From: Thiotrichales bacterium
Lineage (GTDB): Bacteria > Pseudomonadota > Gammaproteobacteria > UWMA-0217
Length of the DNA stretch: 6,272 nt
Direction: 5' to 3'
Assembly (NCBI GenBank): GCA_024763135.1
Contig: JANTGD010000220.1
Location: 1 to 6,272 of the forward strand
Shown here: piece after piece, positions 1 through 6,272 of the stretch
How positions within the stretch are numbered: the first letter of the stretch is position 1
How the letters are laid out: each line of letters opens with the position of its first letter
Made by a program: the position numbers and the translations under genes
The notes under the pieces: model-generated
Databases searched by the model: none
The model's input: the letters and a program-made list of their open reading frames with translations, nothing else
Told to the model about the DNA's origin: nothing

Positions 1-349
1 TGGCCACCTTATTGGTGATGAGAGGTTTTTCTGATTTGCCAGGTGCACCAAGAGCTTGCGTGGACTTTTGTGATACAACTGAGGTTTTTAGGTTGAACCA
101 CCATCGATGACGTTGAACGCTTGAATGCACACCTGAGCTGCTCATCAACCTTGAGCATGCAGTGGCTGGACTACGTCACGGCTTTATCGAAAGTTCCGTG
201 CCCGCAAACGACTCGATCCTGTCCAACAATTGGGAAATCGGTCATTCTATCGAGCGTTTTTGACCTTTTATCGGGTAACTAAGCACATTTACTGTGATCA
301 ATTTACCTAAACAAAACCCACCTATCGGCTATGCTCTTCAGATCAACGC
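1..349. other. Non-coding or degenerate stretch before the HD gene
   Basis: I find no gene here that I can support. One plus-strand frame is open from a TGA at 114-116 to a TGA at 261-263 (about 48 codons), but it has no ATG and I do not recognise its product. It could be the worn remnant of a gene or simply chance. A 9-base direct repeat, gaggttttt, occurs at 22-30 and 81-89. A TTGACC at 260-265 resembles a -35 box, but there is no good -10 at a proper distance. An in-frame TAA at 308-310 shows that the HD gene does not extend further upstream. Confidence 0.5.
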
Positions 350-1333
350 GTGGGCTTATATTTAATGATAAAAACTACCTACTCAGATCGCAGAAGTGAT
401 TTCGATGTGACGAACCGGATTCAGGTTACGCTCCCCGGCGCCGTGAAAGAAGAAGTCTGTCGCATTTATACTGAGACTTATGGCTCGAGCCAAGAACTCA
501 TGCGCATCAATCGTGCTTTCAATGACTTTGAAAGTCTATTCACGGGAAACTATCCAGGGTATTTTGCCTGCGATACCTTATATCATGATCTGCAACATAC
601 GTTAGACGTAACGCTAGCCATGGCGCGCCTGCTCAATGGCTATGAACGCACTCACCAGCAGCGGCTCGGGGAACGGCGTTTCGCGTTAGGGATAATTATA
701 GCGCTGTTTCATGATGCAGGTTACATCCGTACGCAAAAAGACAGCTATGCCCCCAATGGCGCAATCTATACCCTCACCCATGTAACCCGCAGTGCGGCTT
801 TTCTCAAACGCTACCTGCCATTGCTGGGACTCGAAACAGACACCGATCGCGCGACGCAGCTAGTACACTTTACAGGCTATGAGCTGGATATTACCGATAT
901 TCATCTCGATTCTGCCGATGATCGTACGCTTGGGCAATTACTCGGCACTGCTGATCTAATTGCGCAAATGGCTGACCGCTGTTATTTAGAAAAATGCCGT
1001 GACCGGCTCTATCCTGAGTTCGTCATCTGCGGTCTCGCGGGAGAACACGCGACACGCCATGGGGCACTCTTTGCCTCTGCCAAAGAGTTACTGCAGCGTA
1101 CACCCGAATTTTACCGAAAATCGGTCAAACACCGCCTCCATCGCCAATTTAATCAAGCATTCCAGTACGTCGAAAACCATTTCTTGAACAACAGCAATCC
1201 TTATATGGAGCTCATCCACAAAAACATCCGTCATCTGGACAAACTTTCTAAGCAAGGCGAGTTTAAGCAACTCAATCGCAAGCCCCCCCTCACCCTGGCG
1301 GAAAACCAATTTCCTTATGAAATGGTTGGTTAA
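350..1333 (+). CDS. HD-superfamily metal-dependent phosphohydrolase, PDE-like
   Basis: This 327-residue protein is probably cytosolic; I see no signal peptide or membrane segment. The HD-fold ligands can be read in order: YHDLQHTLDV at 78-87 (H79, H83), FHD at 120-122 (H121, D122), H144, H173 and D202 in TADLIAQMAD. The first motif resembles the YHNxxHxxDV motif of class I cyclic-nucleotide phosphodiesterases, where the first His is the general acid and the second binds metal. H144 and H173 would fit a two-metal HD site. Hydrolysis of a phosphoester, perhaps a nucleotide, is inferred; the substrate cannot be read from sequence. The charged region after about residue 245 is of unknown function. 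The start is uncertain: GTG at 350 or ATG at 365, neither with a good Shine-Dalgarno. The gene stands alone, convergent with the transporter operon and 36 bases from it, so no functional link is implied. Confidence 0.85.
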   Translation: MGLYLMIKTTYSDRRSDFDVTNRIQVTLPGAVKEEVCRIYTETYGSSQELMRINRAFNDFESLFTGNYPGYFACDTLYHDLQHTLDVTLAMARLLNGYERTHQQRLGERRFALGIIIALFHDAGYIRTQKDSYAPNGAIYTLTHVTRSAAFLKRYLPLLGLETDTDRATQLVHFTGYELDITDIHLDSADDRTLGQLLGTADLIAQMADRCYLEKCRDRLYPEFVICGLAGEHATRHGALFASAKELLQRTPEFYRKSVKHRLHRQFNQAFQYVENHFLNNSNPYMELIHKNIRHLDKLSKQGEFKQLNRKPPLTLAENQFPYEMVG

Positions 1334-1369
1334 GGTTACGAAGACACGCTCAATGAACCGGGGGTTATT

Positions 1370-3049
1370 TCAGTTGATGTGCTGCGATCTGTTAACTGTC
1401 GCTACACGGGGTACGGCTGCAATCAAACGCTGGGTATAAGGATGGGATGGATTCTGACACACCTTTAACGTCGGCCCCTCTTCGACGATCCGACCCGCGT
1501 TCATCACCAAGGTCCGATCACTCACATATTCGACAACCCCAATATCATGCGTGATAAACAGCAAGGCGAGATTTCGTTCATCACGTAATGCCAACAGCAT
1601 TTGCAGAACATCCGCTTGAACAGACACATCCAGTGCACTGGTCACCTCATCGCAAACGATAAAACTGGGGTTGAGCACCAAAGCGCGCGCAATCCCAACT
1701 CTTTGACGCTGTCCACCAGATAGCTCATGAGGGTAGCGCCAGAGGTAATCTGGGTCCAGTTTGACCTGTTTCAGAGTTTCCTCCGCTCTGGCAATTCTAT
1801 CCTGGTGAGACCGTCCTATACCGTGAACCTTCATCGGTTCTGTCAACATGGTCTCGATCGTCAAGCGAGGGTTCAAGGACGACATGGGATCCTGAAAGAT
1901 AATTTGCATGTGTTTTCGGTAAGGTCTCAACGCGGTCTTAGGCAGGCTAGAGATCTGACTTCCAGCGTAGAAAACCTGGCCGGCACTGGGTTCGATCAAA
2001 CGTAGAATAGCCCGTCCCAAAGTTGTTTTGCCACAACCCGATTCTCCGACCAAAGCAACAATTTCCCCCGGATTAATCTGCAGATTCACGCCATCCACCG
2101 CTCTCACCCGATCTACCGTGTGTCTCAGCAGCCCTTTACGTATGGGAAAATGAACTTGTAGATCCCGGGCTGAGACCAATGGCGTTTCATAAGTTTCGGC
2201 CTCATGACCTGCAGGCCGCGGAAGGTTCTCAGGCAACGCATCCAGCAAAGCGCGCGTGTAACTGTGCTGCGGATGTGTCAAGACCGAGGCCAAAGCTCCC
2301 TCCTCAACAAGTTTTCCCGCCCGCATTACACCCACCTTATCCGCCATTTTAGCAACCACCCCAAAATCATGAGTGATAAAAAGGATGCTCATACCACGCG
2401 AGCGTTGCAGTGTTTTCATGAGATTCAGAATGTCTGCCTGCACAGTTACATCCAGTGCGGTGGTCGGTTCGTCCGCAATCAGTAGATCCGGTTCACACGC
2501 AATTGCCATTGCAATCATCACCCGTTGCCTTTGCCCCCCCGAAAGTCTGTGGGGGTAATCATCCAGGCGCTGATCTGCATCTTTAATGCTGACCTGCTGC
2601 AAGGCCTGTAATGCACGTTCCCGGGCTTGTGGGTAAGTCATGCTGGGATGGTGCAATAGCAACGCCTCAATAATCTGTTCTCCGATTGTGAACACAGGAT
2701 TTAGCGAGGTCATCGGCTCTTGAAAGATCATCGCAATACGTGAACCTCGTATCTCACGCAAGCGTTCTTCTTTTAATGTCAGCATATCCACAAGATGGTG
2801 GCGAGCGAGTTGGTCTCGGTAATCAAAAAAAACCTGCCCCCCTGGATGACTCGACACAAAGCGGGGAAGTAATTGAATGATAGATAATGCGGTGATCGAT
2901 TTCCCGCTGCCCGATTCGCCTACGAGACAGTAGGTTTCCCCTTTTTTGATACTGAAACTGACGTCATCGACTGCCTTAATGACTCGTCCATCCGTTTTTA
3001 AATAAGTACGCAACCCGTCTACGCGCAATAGCGGTCGATCCAAAGCCAC
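1370..3049 (-). CDS. Peptide-type ABC importer, double ATP-binding subunit (YejF/GsiA-like)
   Basis: This 559-residue protein carries two complete nucleotide-binding domains in one chain, as in E. coli YejF and GsiA, and would power import of oligopeptides or similar solutes from the cytosolic face. Domain 1 has Walker A GESGSGKS at 44-51, Q-loop Q110, signature LSGGQ at 169-173, Walker B D193 with catalytic E194, and switch H227. Domain 2 has Walker A GESGCGKT at 335-342, Q386, LSGGQ at 443-447, D467 and E468, and H501. Each domain ends with the family's C-terminal tail (PQHSYTRALL at 260-269, PSHPYTQRLI at 534-543). Both sites look active. Domain 2 reads CDEVTSALD, with Val where Pro is most common, a variant I believe occurs in relatives. 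The GTG start shares its first G with the upstream permease's TAG stop, and a strong ribosome site supports it. Last gene of the operon; its exact substrate is unknown. Confidence 0.95.
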   Translation of the reverse strand: MALDRPLLRVDGLRTYLKTDGRVIKAVDDVSFSIKKGETYCLVGESGSGKSITALSIIQLLPRFVSSHPGGQVFFDYRDQLARHHLVDMLTLKEERLREIRGSRIAMIFQEPMTSLNPVFTIGEQIIEALLLHHPSMTYPQARERALQALQQVSIKDADQRLDDYPHRLSGGQRQRVMIAMAIACEPDLLIADEPTTALDVTVQADILNLMKTLQRSRGMSILFITHDFGVVAKMADKVGVMRAGKLVEEGALASVLTHPQHSYTRALLDALPENLPRPAGHEAETYETPLVSARDLQVHFPIRKGLLRHTVDRVRAVDGVNLQINPGEIVALVGESGCGKTTLGRAILRLIEPSAGQVFYAGSQISSLPKTALRPYRKHMQIIFQDPMSSLNPRLTIETMLTEPMKVHGIGRSHQDRIARAEETLKQVKLDPDYLWRYPHELSGGQRQRVGIARALVLNPSFIVCDEVTSALDVSVQADVLQMLLALRDERNLALLFITHDIGVVEYVSDRTLVMNAGRIVEEGPTLKVCQNPSHPYTQRLIAAVPRVATVNRSQHIN

Positions 3050-4215
3050 TACTGCACCCCCTTGGACAATTGTGGGTCAATGGCGTCCCGCATCGCATCC
3101 CCAACGAGGTTATATGCAAACACGGTCAAAAAAATGGCTCCACCCGGAAATACTGCCATCCACCAATTAAATGCCGAGGAACGGACGGCCTGATTCAGCA
3201 TCTGCCCCCAGGATGGGGAGTCCACGAGCCCGAGGCCCAAAAAACTCAGCATTGCCTCCGCAAGAATCGCGGACGCAAACCCGAAACTCGCAGCCACCAG
3301 CACTGGCGCAATACCATTTGGCAGCATATGGCGAAATAGAATCGAAGGCAGTGGAAGCCCAGCCGCTACAGCGGCCTGAACATAGTCTTGCTGGCGTAGT
3401 TTAAGAAACTCAGCGCGCAGGTAACGGGCATAACCTGTCCAACTCGTGAGCCCGATGATGACCATCATGATGTAGAGATTGCGCCCAAAAAACGCGACAA
3501 AAGTGAGTAACAAAAAGAGGGTTGGAATCGATTCAAAGATCTCCACCAAACGCATACCGATGATATCCACCACACCCGAGAAATACCCCATGAGCCCCCC
3601 AACGAATACACCGATCACCATGGCAATGCCTGTCGCAACCAAACCGATTCCCAGCGCGATGCGCGACGCATGAATCATCCGGCTCAGCACATCCGCGCCG
3701 TTTTCTTCGGTACCAAACCAATGCACACTGCTAGGGGGTTCCAGGCTGGTATCACCTTTATCGCGTAAATAATCTCTGGGAGAAAAAGGGATCGGAGGAT
3801 AAATAACCCAGGCATACTGACCCGCAGCTTCCTGCTCTCGATAAGATTCATGAATCACGACCGACGCAGAATGCACATAGCGAGCAGCGAGAAAATAAGT
3901 CAATAACGCAGCAACCGCGATCAGTAAGCCTCGTTTTAACCAATCCAAAGGTAGCAGTAGACTCAGTACGGCCATCAGCCAGCCTCCTAACCAGGCGTAG
4001 TCGGCCGCACGCAAACTCTCCAATACCGGGCTCGAGAGCTCCCCGGAGATCGACACCAACAATGGCCGGCTATTGGCCAGAAACGGAGCAAAAACTGCTG
4101 CAATCACGAGTACAGCAATCCATAACATGCCCCAACGTGCGCCCCAACGCGAAAAAGTGGCGCGCAGAATACGCCGGGAGAAAGACTCCTTTCTAATACC
4201 CTGTCGCTTAGTCAT
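3049..4215 (-). CDS. Peptide-type ABC importer permease, YejE/DppC-like, with extended N-terminal part
   Basis: This 388-residue inner-membrane protein would form half of the importer channel. After a basic N-terminus comes a first helix at about 30-47. The family's FGT-x(4)-G-x-DVLSR motif lies at 167-179 (FGTEENGADVLSR, with Ala in place of the usual Arg). The core helices run from about 187 to 375. The cytoplasmic coupling loop (EAA loop) that docks on the ATPase is QAAVAAG-x(8)-RHMLPN at 280-300. DppC-type proteins are usually near 300 residues and YejE about 340; the surplus lies between helix 1 and the FGT motif (about 48-164) and includes two more hydrophobic stretches at about 72-90 and 95-112. 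The ATG start overlaps the upstream permease by 8 bases (ATGACTAA), with a weak GAGTGAG just before it. The C-terminal DAIDPQL is typical of the family. Substrate is not determinable. Confidence 0.93.
   Translation of the reverse strand: MTKRQGIRKESFSRRILRATFSRWGARWGMLWIAVLVIAAVFAPFLANSRPLLVSISGELSSPVLESLRAADYAWLGGWLMAVLSLLLPLDWLKRGLLIAVAALLTYFLAARYVHSASVVIHESYREQEAAGQYAWVIYPPIPFSPRDYLRDKGDTSLEPPSSVHWFGTEENGADVLSRMIHASRIALGIGLVATGIAMVIGVFVGGLMGYFSGVVDIIGMRLVEIFESIPTLFLLLTFVAFFGRNLYIMMVIIGLTSWTGYARYLRAEFLKLRQQDYVQAAVAAGLPLPSILFRHMLPNGIAPVLVAASFGFASAILAEAMLSFLGLGLVDSPSWGQMLNQAVRSSAFNWWMAVFPGGAIFLTVFAYNLVGDAMRDAIDPQLSKGVQ
3057..3063 (-). promoter_or_regulatory. Ribosome binding site that fixes the GTG start of the ATPase gene
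   Basis: Read on the minus strand, AAGGGGG lies 7 bases before the GTG at 3049-3047. This is a good Shine-Dalgarno at normal spacing, and it lies inside the end of the upstream permease gene. It supports GTG as the start and suggests coupled translation across the one-base stop/start overlap. Confidence 0.7.
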
Positions 4216-5590
4216 AGCTCACTCTAGGATCGACCATCGCATACATGAGATCGGCCAACAGATATCCCAGAAGGGTCAGCAGCCCACTGATTAGCGTAAG
4301 TGACAGCACCAGTTCTCGATCTCGCCCCTGTACCGCCTCGACCGCCAGCTTTCCCATCCCATCGATACTGAAAATACTTTCGACAATAATTGATCCGCCA
4401 AGCAATCCCGGCAGAATACTCGCCGATACTGTAATCAACGGCAACAGGCTATTACGAAACACGTGTTTCCAGAGCACCTCGTGCTCCGCCACACCTTTTG
4501 CCCGAGCAGTCCGTGCATAATCGGAAAGCAGGTTTTCCAATACCGCCGAACGAGTCAGGCGTGCCAAAAAAGCGAAACTACCGTAAGCAAGACAAAGCAC
4601 AGGCAAGATCAGATGCCACACACGATCCAGCAAAAATCCGCGCACGAAGGTACCATGCAACGCGTTGCCCGCGATTACTGCGGCAGCCACAAGCCCCACC
4701 AGTCCGAGCGTCAATGCACGCAACAGAAAATAGTCGCTGCGAGCCATCGCATACAATGGCAGCCCCAACATCGCGCCCAACAATACAAAAACCCAAAGCG
4801 GAACCGGACTTGGGAGTGCTGCGGCCATCCAAATTCCCAATGCCACACCCAACACGCCGGCTAACATCCCTCGGATCCAACGCAAGTTAAGCTTGGCGAT
4901 AAAATACCCCAGCCACAGCCCCAGAAGCATTCCTGCGAAAAGCTTTAGTACATCGAACAGATCACTCCAGTGGGGCAAAAACGGCATGTCCAATGCCTCC
5001 CGACTACTTAAACCACTGGTGGGAAACCAGTGCCAATACTGATCGCTCGCAAAAAAACCAATCATCAATACGCCGGTCAACATCGTAGGAATCGACCAGA
5101 GCGCCAGCATGACCGCACTGGAGGTCACGTCGAAGTGCCCCCCGCGATCTTGTGCCGCGCGCACTCCAATCATAATTGACAACGCATAGATCAGCGGAAT
5201 TGTCAGCACATTGAGCAGCAAAGTTACAGGCACCCGCTCCTGCAGTAGCTCTGTGACTTTGCGACCGTAGCGGAAACTTTCACCCAAATCTGAGCCTTTC
5301 GCAAAAGAAAAGCGCCCGTAACTGCCGTCGGACAACGTTTCAAAACCAATAGGAGAAACATTGTTCAGCCAACGCAGATATTGAAGCGGCGCGGGTTGGT
5401 CGAGACCGTAGCGGCGATTGTAGTAATCGCGCAATGCCTGTTTTTCCTGGGGATTCAACCCAAAATCATCGACCAGCGCCTGCGCTGAGATCCCTCCGGG
5501 AGCGGCCGCCATAGTGATGAAAACCACCATAGTAATTCCCAACAATGTCGGCACCATCAGCAAGATGCGTCGTACAATATAATTCAGCAT
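4208..5590 (-). CDS. Peptide-type ABC importer permease, YejB/DppB-like, with a large hydrophobic insertion
   Basis: This 460-residue inner-membrane protein is the partner channel subunit and the first gene of the operon. The N-terminus MLNYIVRRILLMVPTLLGIT is classic for the DppB/OppB/YejB family, followed by APGG at 30-33 and YGLDQP at 61-66. Core helices lie near 123-142 and 160-180. The coupling loop is DYARTARAKG-x(9)-FRNSLLP at 357-384, and the C-terminus ends in VDPRVSYD. Ordinary members have about 310-365 residues. The excess is a block at about 209-318, between WFPTSG (188-193) and HLILPVL (326-332), containing about four hydrophobic segments (near 212-232, 240-258, 263-282 and 290-308). 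An even number of helices would keep the normal topology of the core. The ATG has only a distant GGAG, 13 bases upstream, yet the N-terminus matches the family well. No substrate-binding protein gene precedes it in this window. Confidence 0.93.
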   Translation of the reverse strand: MLNYIVRRILLMVPTLLGITMVVFITMAAAPGGISAQALVDDFGLNPQEKQALRDYYNRRYGLDQPAPLQYLRWLNNVSPIGFETLSDGSYGRFSFAKGSDLGESFRYGRKVTELLQERVPVTLLLNVLTIPLIYALSIMIGVRAAQDRGGHFDVTSSAVMLALWSIPTMLTGVLMIGFFASDQYWHWFPTSGLSSREALDMPFLPHWSDLFDVLKLFAGMLLGLWLGYFIAKLNLRWIRGMLAGVLGVALGIWMAAALPSPVPLWVFVLLGAMLGLPLYAMARSDYFLLRALTLGLVGLVAAAVIAGNALHGTFVRGFLLDRVWHLILPVLCLAYGSFAFLARLTRSAVLENLLSDYARTARAKGVAEHEVLWKHVFRNSLLPLITVSASILPGLLGGSIIVESIFSIDGMGKLAVEAVQGRDRELVLSLTLISGLLTLLGYLLADLMYAMVDPRVSYD

Positions 5591-5632
5591 TTCCGATGGA
5601 TCACTCCAAAAAATTCATTGGCCCGCTCGTGA

Positions 5633-5824
5633 TTAGGATACATTAGGGTTAATACATAGACCCTGTTCAGCACGGTGTTTTCGCATGTGATACAGCAGCG
5701 CCATAACCCTGCGACTGCCAGTTTGAGTCATATCGTCTGTACCATTTACCCAGTAAGAAAAAAGCTCGTGTTCAGACGTAAGGTGCTGGTGTAAGGCAAG
5801 GCAGCCAAGCGCCGCTACTGTCAT
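5633..5824 (-). CDS. Doubtful 63-residue hypothetical protein
   Basis: This frame runs from an ATG to a TAA ending 42 bases before the first permease gene, on the same strand. I do not recognise the product. It has no signal peptide, clear membrane helix or metal-binding motif; its C-terminal half is basic (SRRVMALLYHMRKHRAEQ). No Shine-Dalgarno precedes the ATG, the start lies in the spacer of a 16-base inverted repeat, and residues near 10-16 are encoded by one arm of that repeat. It may be a chance frame, a gene remnant or a small leader gene of the operon. I include it only because it is the longest frame in an otherwise empty gap. Confidence 0.2.
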   Translation of the reverse strand: MTVAALGCLALHQHLTSEHELFSYWVNGTDDMTQTGSRRVMALLYHMRKHRAEQGLCINPNVS

Positions 5825-5870
5825 TCTACAGCAAGTCCAGCTAACTCAGTCCGCACACCAGCACCTTACG
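5777..5870. repeat. Perfect 16-base inverted repeat with 62-base spacer
   Basis: The arm cgtaaggtgctggtgt at 5777-5792 is the exact reverse complement of acaccagcaccttacg at 5855-5870. On either strand the sequence ACACCAGCACCTTACG is followed shortly by a T-run (5878-5882 on plus; the six A's at 5758-5763 on minus). A perfect 16-base match over this distance is unlikely by chance. It could be two opposed copies of a small dispersed repeat, the ends of a tiny insertion, or a long-looped RNA stem. I cannot tell which. Confidence 0.7.
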
Positions 5871-5882
5871 GCCTGGCTTTTT
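5858..5882 (+). terminator. Possible rho-independent terminator, plus strand
   Basis: CCAG at 5858-5861 pairs with CTGG at 5873-5876, and CC at 5864-5865 pairs with GG at 5870-5871, around a TTAC loop and a small internal loop. The hairpin is followed by C and five T's (5878-5882). The stem is short and imperfect and no plus-strand gene is seen upstream of it, so it may have no function or may only stop antisense transcription. It overlaps the right arm of the 16-base inverted repeat. Confidence 0.22.
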
Positions 5883-6126
5883 CATTCATTATGTTAGGCG
5901 CGTCCGACCTGCGCTGGTTCGGTGTGGCACCGGCTTGACATAGAATGACGAGGCCAGAGTGCCCAGAGACCCACCGCATGTGGCTTTACTATGGCTCATC
6001 TGAGTACGCTGCTACTTGTTTTGCGAAAAACCGAGGTAGTACATCGTCCAGTTCAAAATGACGAACTCACTCGCCTGTGCACTACGCCTTGATGCGCAGC
6101 ATCACAAAAGCGCTGAATCCGTCATC

Positions 6127-6272
6127 TTAACAGGCTGTTGAAAAACTCTCAGGTGAGTGCGAGACAAGGCAAAACCTGGAGAAAAAGCGCAGTTTACACG
6201 CAGTAAATGAGCATTTTGAGCCACAATTAACGCTGGATCGTGCCAGCTGAGAGTTTTTCAACAACCTGTTAA
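6127..6272. mobile_element. MITE-like non-autonomous element, 146 bases
   Basis: The two ends are inverted repeats of 26 bases: TTAACAGGCTGTTGAAAAAC and on to 6152, against the reverse complement of 6247-6272, with one mismatch (C against T at the ninth base). The interior has no reading frame of note but has an imperfect hairpin around tttac/gtaaa (6193-6197 and 6203-6207). Ends of the type CAGGCTGTTGAAAAA are, from memory, common on small repeats of proteobacterial genomes that are mobilised in trans by a full-length transposase; the family cannot be named here. TTAA at each end may be part of the repeat or a palindromic 4-base target duplication. The element ends at the last base of the window, so its right limit is not certain. 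Confidence 0.75.

Larger units (their letters stand above)
5591..6126. other. Region upstream of the transporter operon, without a convincing gene
   Basis: This stretch must hold the operon's leader, and its promoter unless transcription enters from outside the window, but I see no convincing -35/-10 pair. It contains a doubtful short frame at 5633-5824 (-), a 16-base inverted repeat and a terminator-like hairpin, each listed separately. Smaller hairpins include cggtg/caccg at 5920-5932, agttc/gaact at 6050-6067 and a 6-bp stem, tgatgc/gcatca, at 6090-6104. Bases 5900-6126 show no reading frame I recognise. The patchwork look, ending at a MITE-like element, suggests a region remodelled by small repeats. 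Confidence 0.5.

Noticed and set aside
117..263. Truncated gene before the HD gene
   Set aside because: The frame is only about 48 codons, lacks an ATG, and its translation matches no family I recognise.
260..300. Promoter for the HD gene with a TTGACC -35 box, and a TGTGA half-site resembling a CRP site
   Set aside because: No acceptable -10 occurs 16-18 bases after TTGACC, and the second half of the CRP palindrome is missing.
1088..1309. Open frame of 73 codons on the minus strand
   Set aside because: It is antisense to the HD-domain gene, has no ribosome site and no recognisable product.
1356..1366. aacc-ggg-ggtt hairpin between the convergent genes as a terminator
   Set aside because: The stem has only four pairs and no proper T-run follows it on either strand.
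4463..4890. Open frames of 130 and 133 codons on the plus strand, and a 100-codon frame on the minus strand in the same area
   Set aside because: They lie inside the B-type permease gene, whose frame encodes clear family motifs on both sides. Their products are low-complexity and unfamiliar, as expected of shadow frames.
5630..5670. Promoter for the transporter operon on the minus strand (CTGAAC with CCTAAT, or TATCCT)
   Set aside because: The boxes match consensus poorly and several equally weak pairs can be drawn in this AT-rich stretch.
5839..5899. attC-like integron site: on the minus strand GCCTAAC and GTTAGCT lie 61 bases apart
   Set aside because: GTTAGCT breaks the GTTRRRY consensus, the inner boxes are not complementary, and the unpaired arms would be about 16 and 12 bases long. 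No integrase or cassette array is seen.

Overview
The window (moderate GC by eye) looks like chromosomal DNA of a proteobacterium, most likely a gammaproteobacterium. This rests on the style of the Opp/Dpp-type transporter proteins and on a MITE-like repeat whose ends resemble small repeats I recall from such genomes. No gene fixes the genus.

Layout from left to right. Bases 1-349 hold no convincing gene. Bases 350-1333 (+) encode an HD-superfamily metal-dependent phosphohydrolase whose first motif resembles that of class I cyclic-nucleotide phosphodiesterases. After a 36-base convergent gap comes a tight three-gene operon on the minus strand, transcribed from right to left: a YejB/DppB-like permease (5590 to 4208), a YejE/DppC-like permease (4215 to 3049) and a double-ATPase subunit of YejF/GsiA type (3049 to 1370). 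The genes overlap by 8 and 1 bases, so they are probably translationally coupled. Together they would form the membrane and motor parts of one peptide-type ABC importer. No substrate-binding protein gene is visible in the window.

The most notable feature is that both permeases are larger than usual. Each carries extra hydrophobic sequence: about 110 residues with roughly four possible helices in the B-type subunit, and about two possible helices in the C-type subunit. In each case the addition lies in a loop that is periplasmic in ordinary family members.

Upstream of the operon (5591-6126) there is only a doubtful 63-codon reading frame and a perfect 16-base inverted repeat with a 62-base spacer, one arm of which overlaps a terminator-like hairpin. 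The last 146 bases (6127-6272) form a MITE-like element with 26-base terminal inverted repeats, 25 of 26 matching. I see no clear case for a wholly new system; the enlarged permease pair is the best lead.
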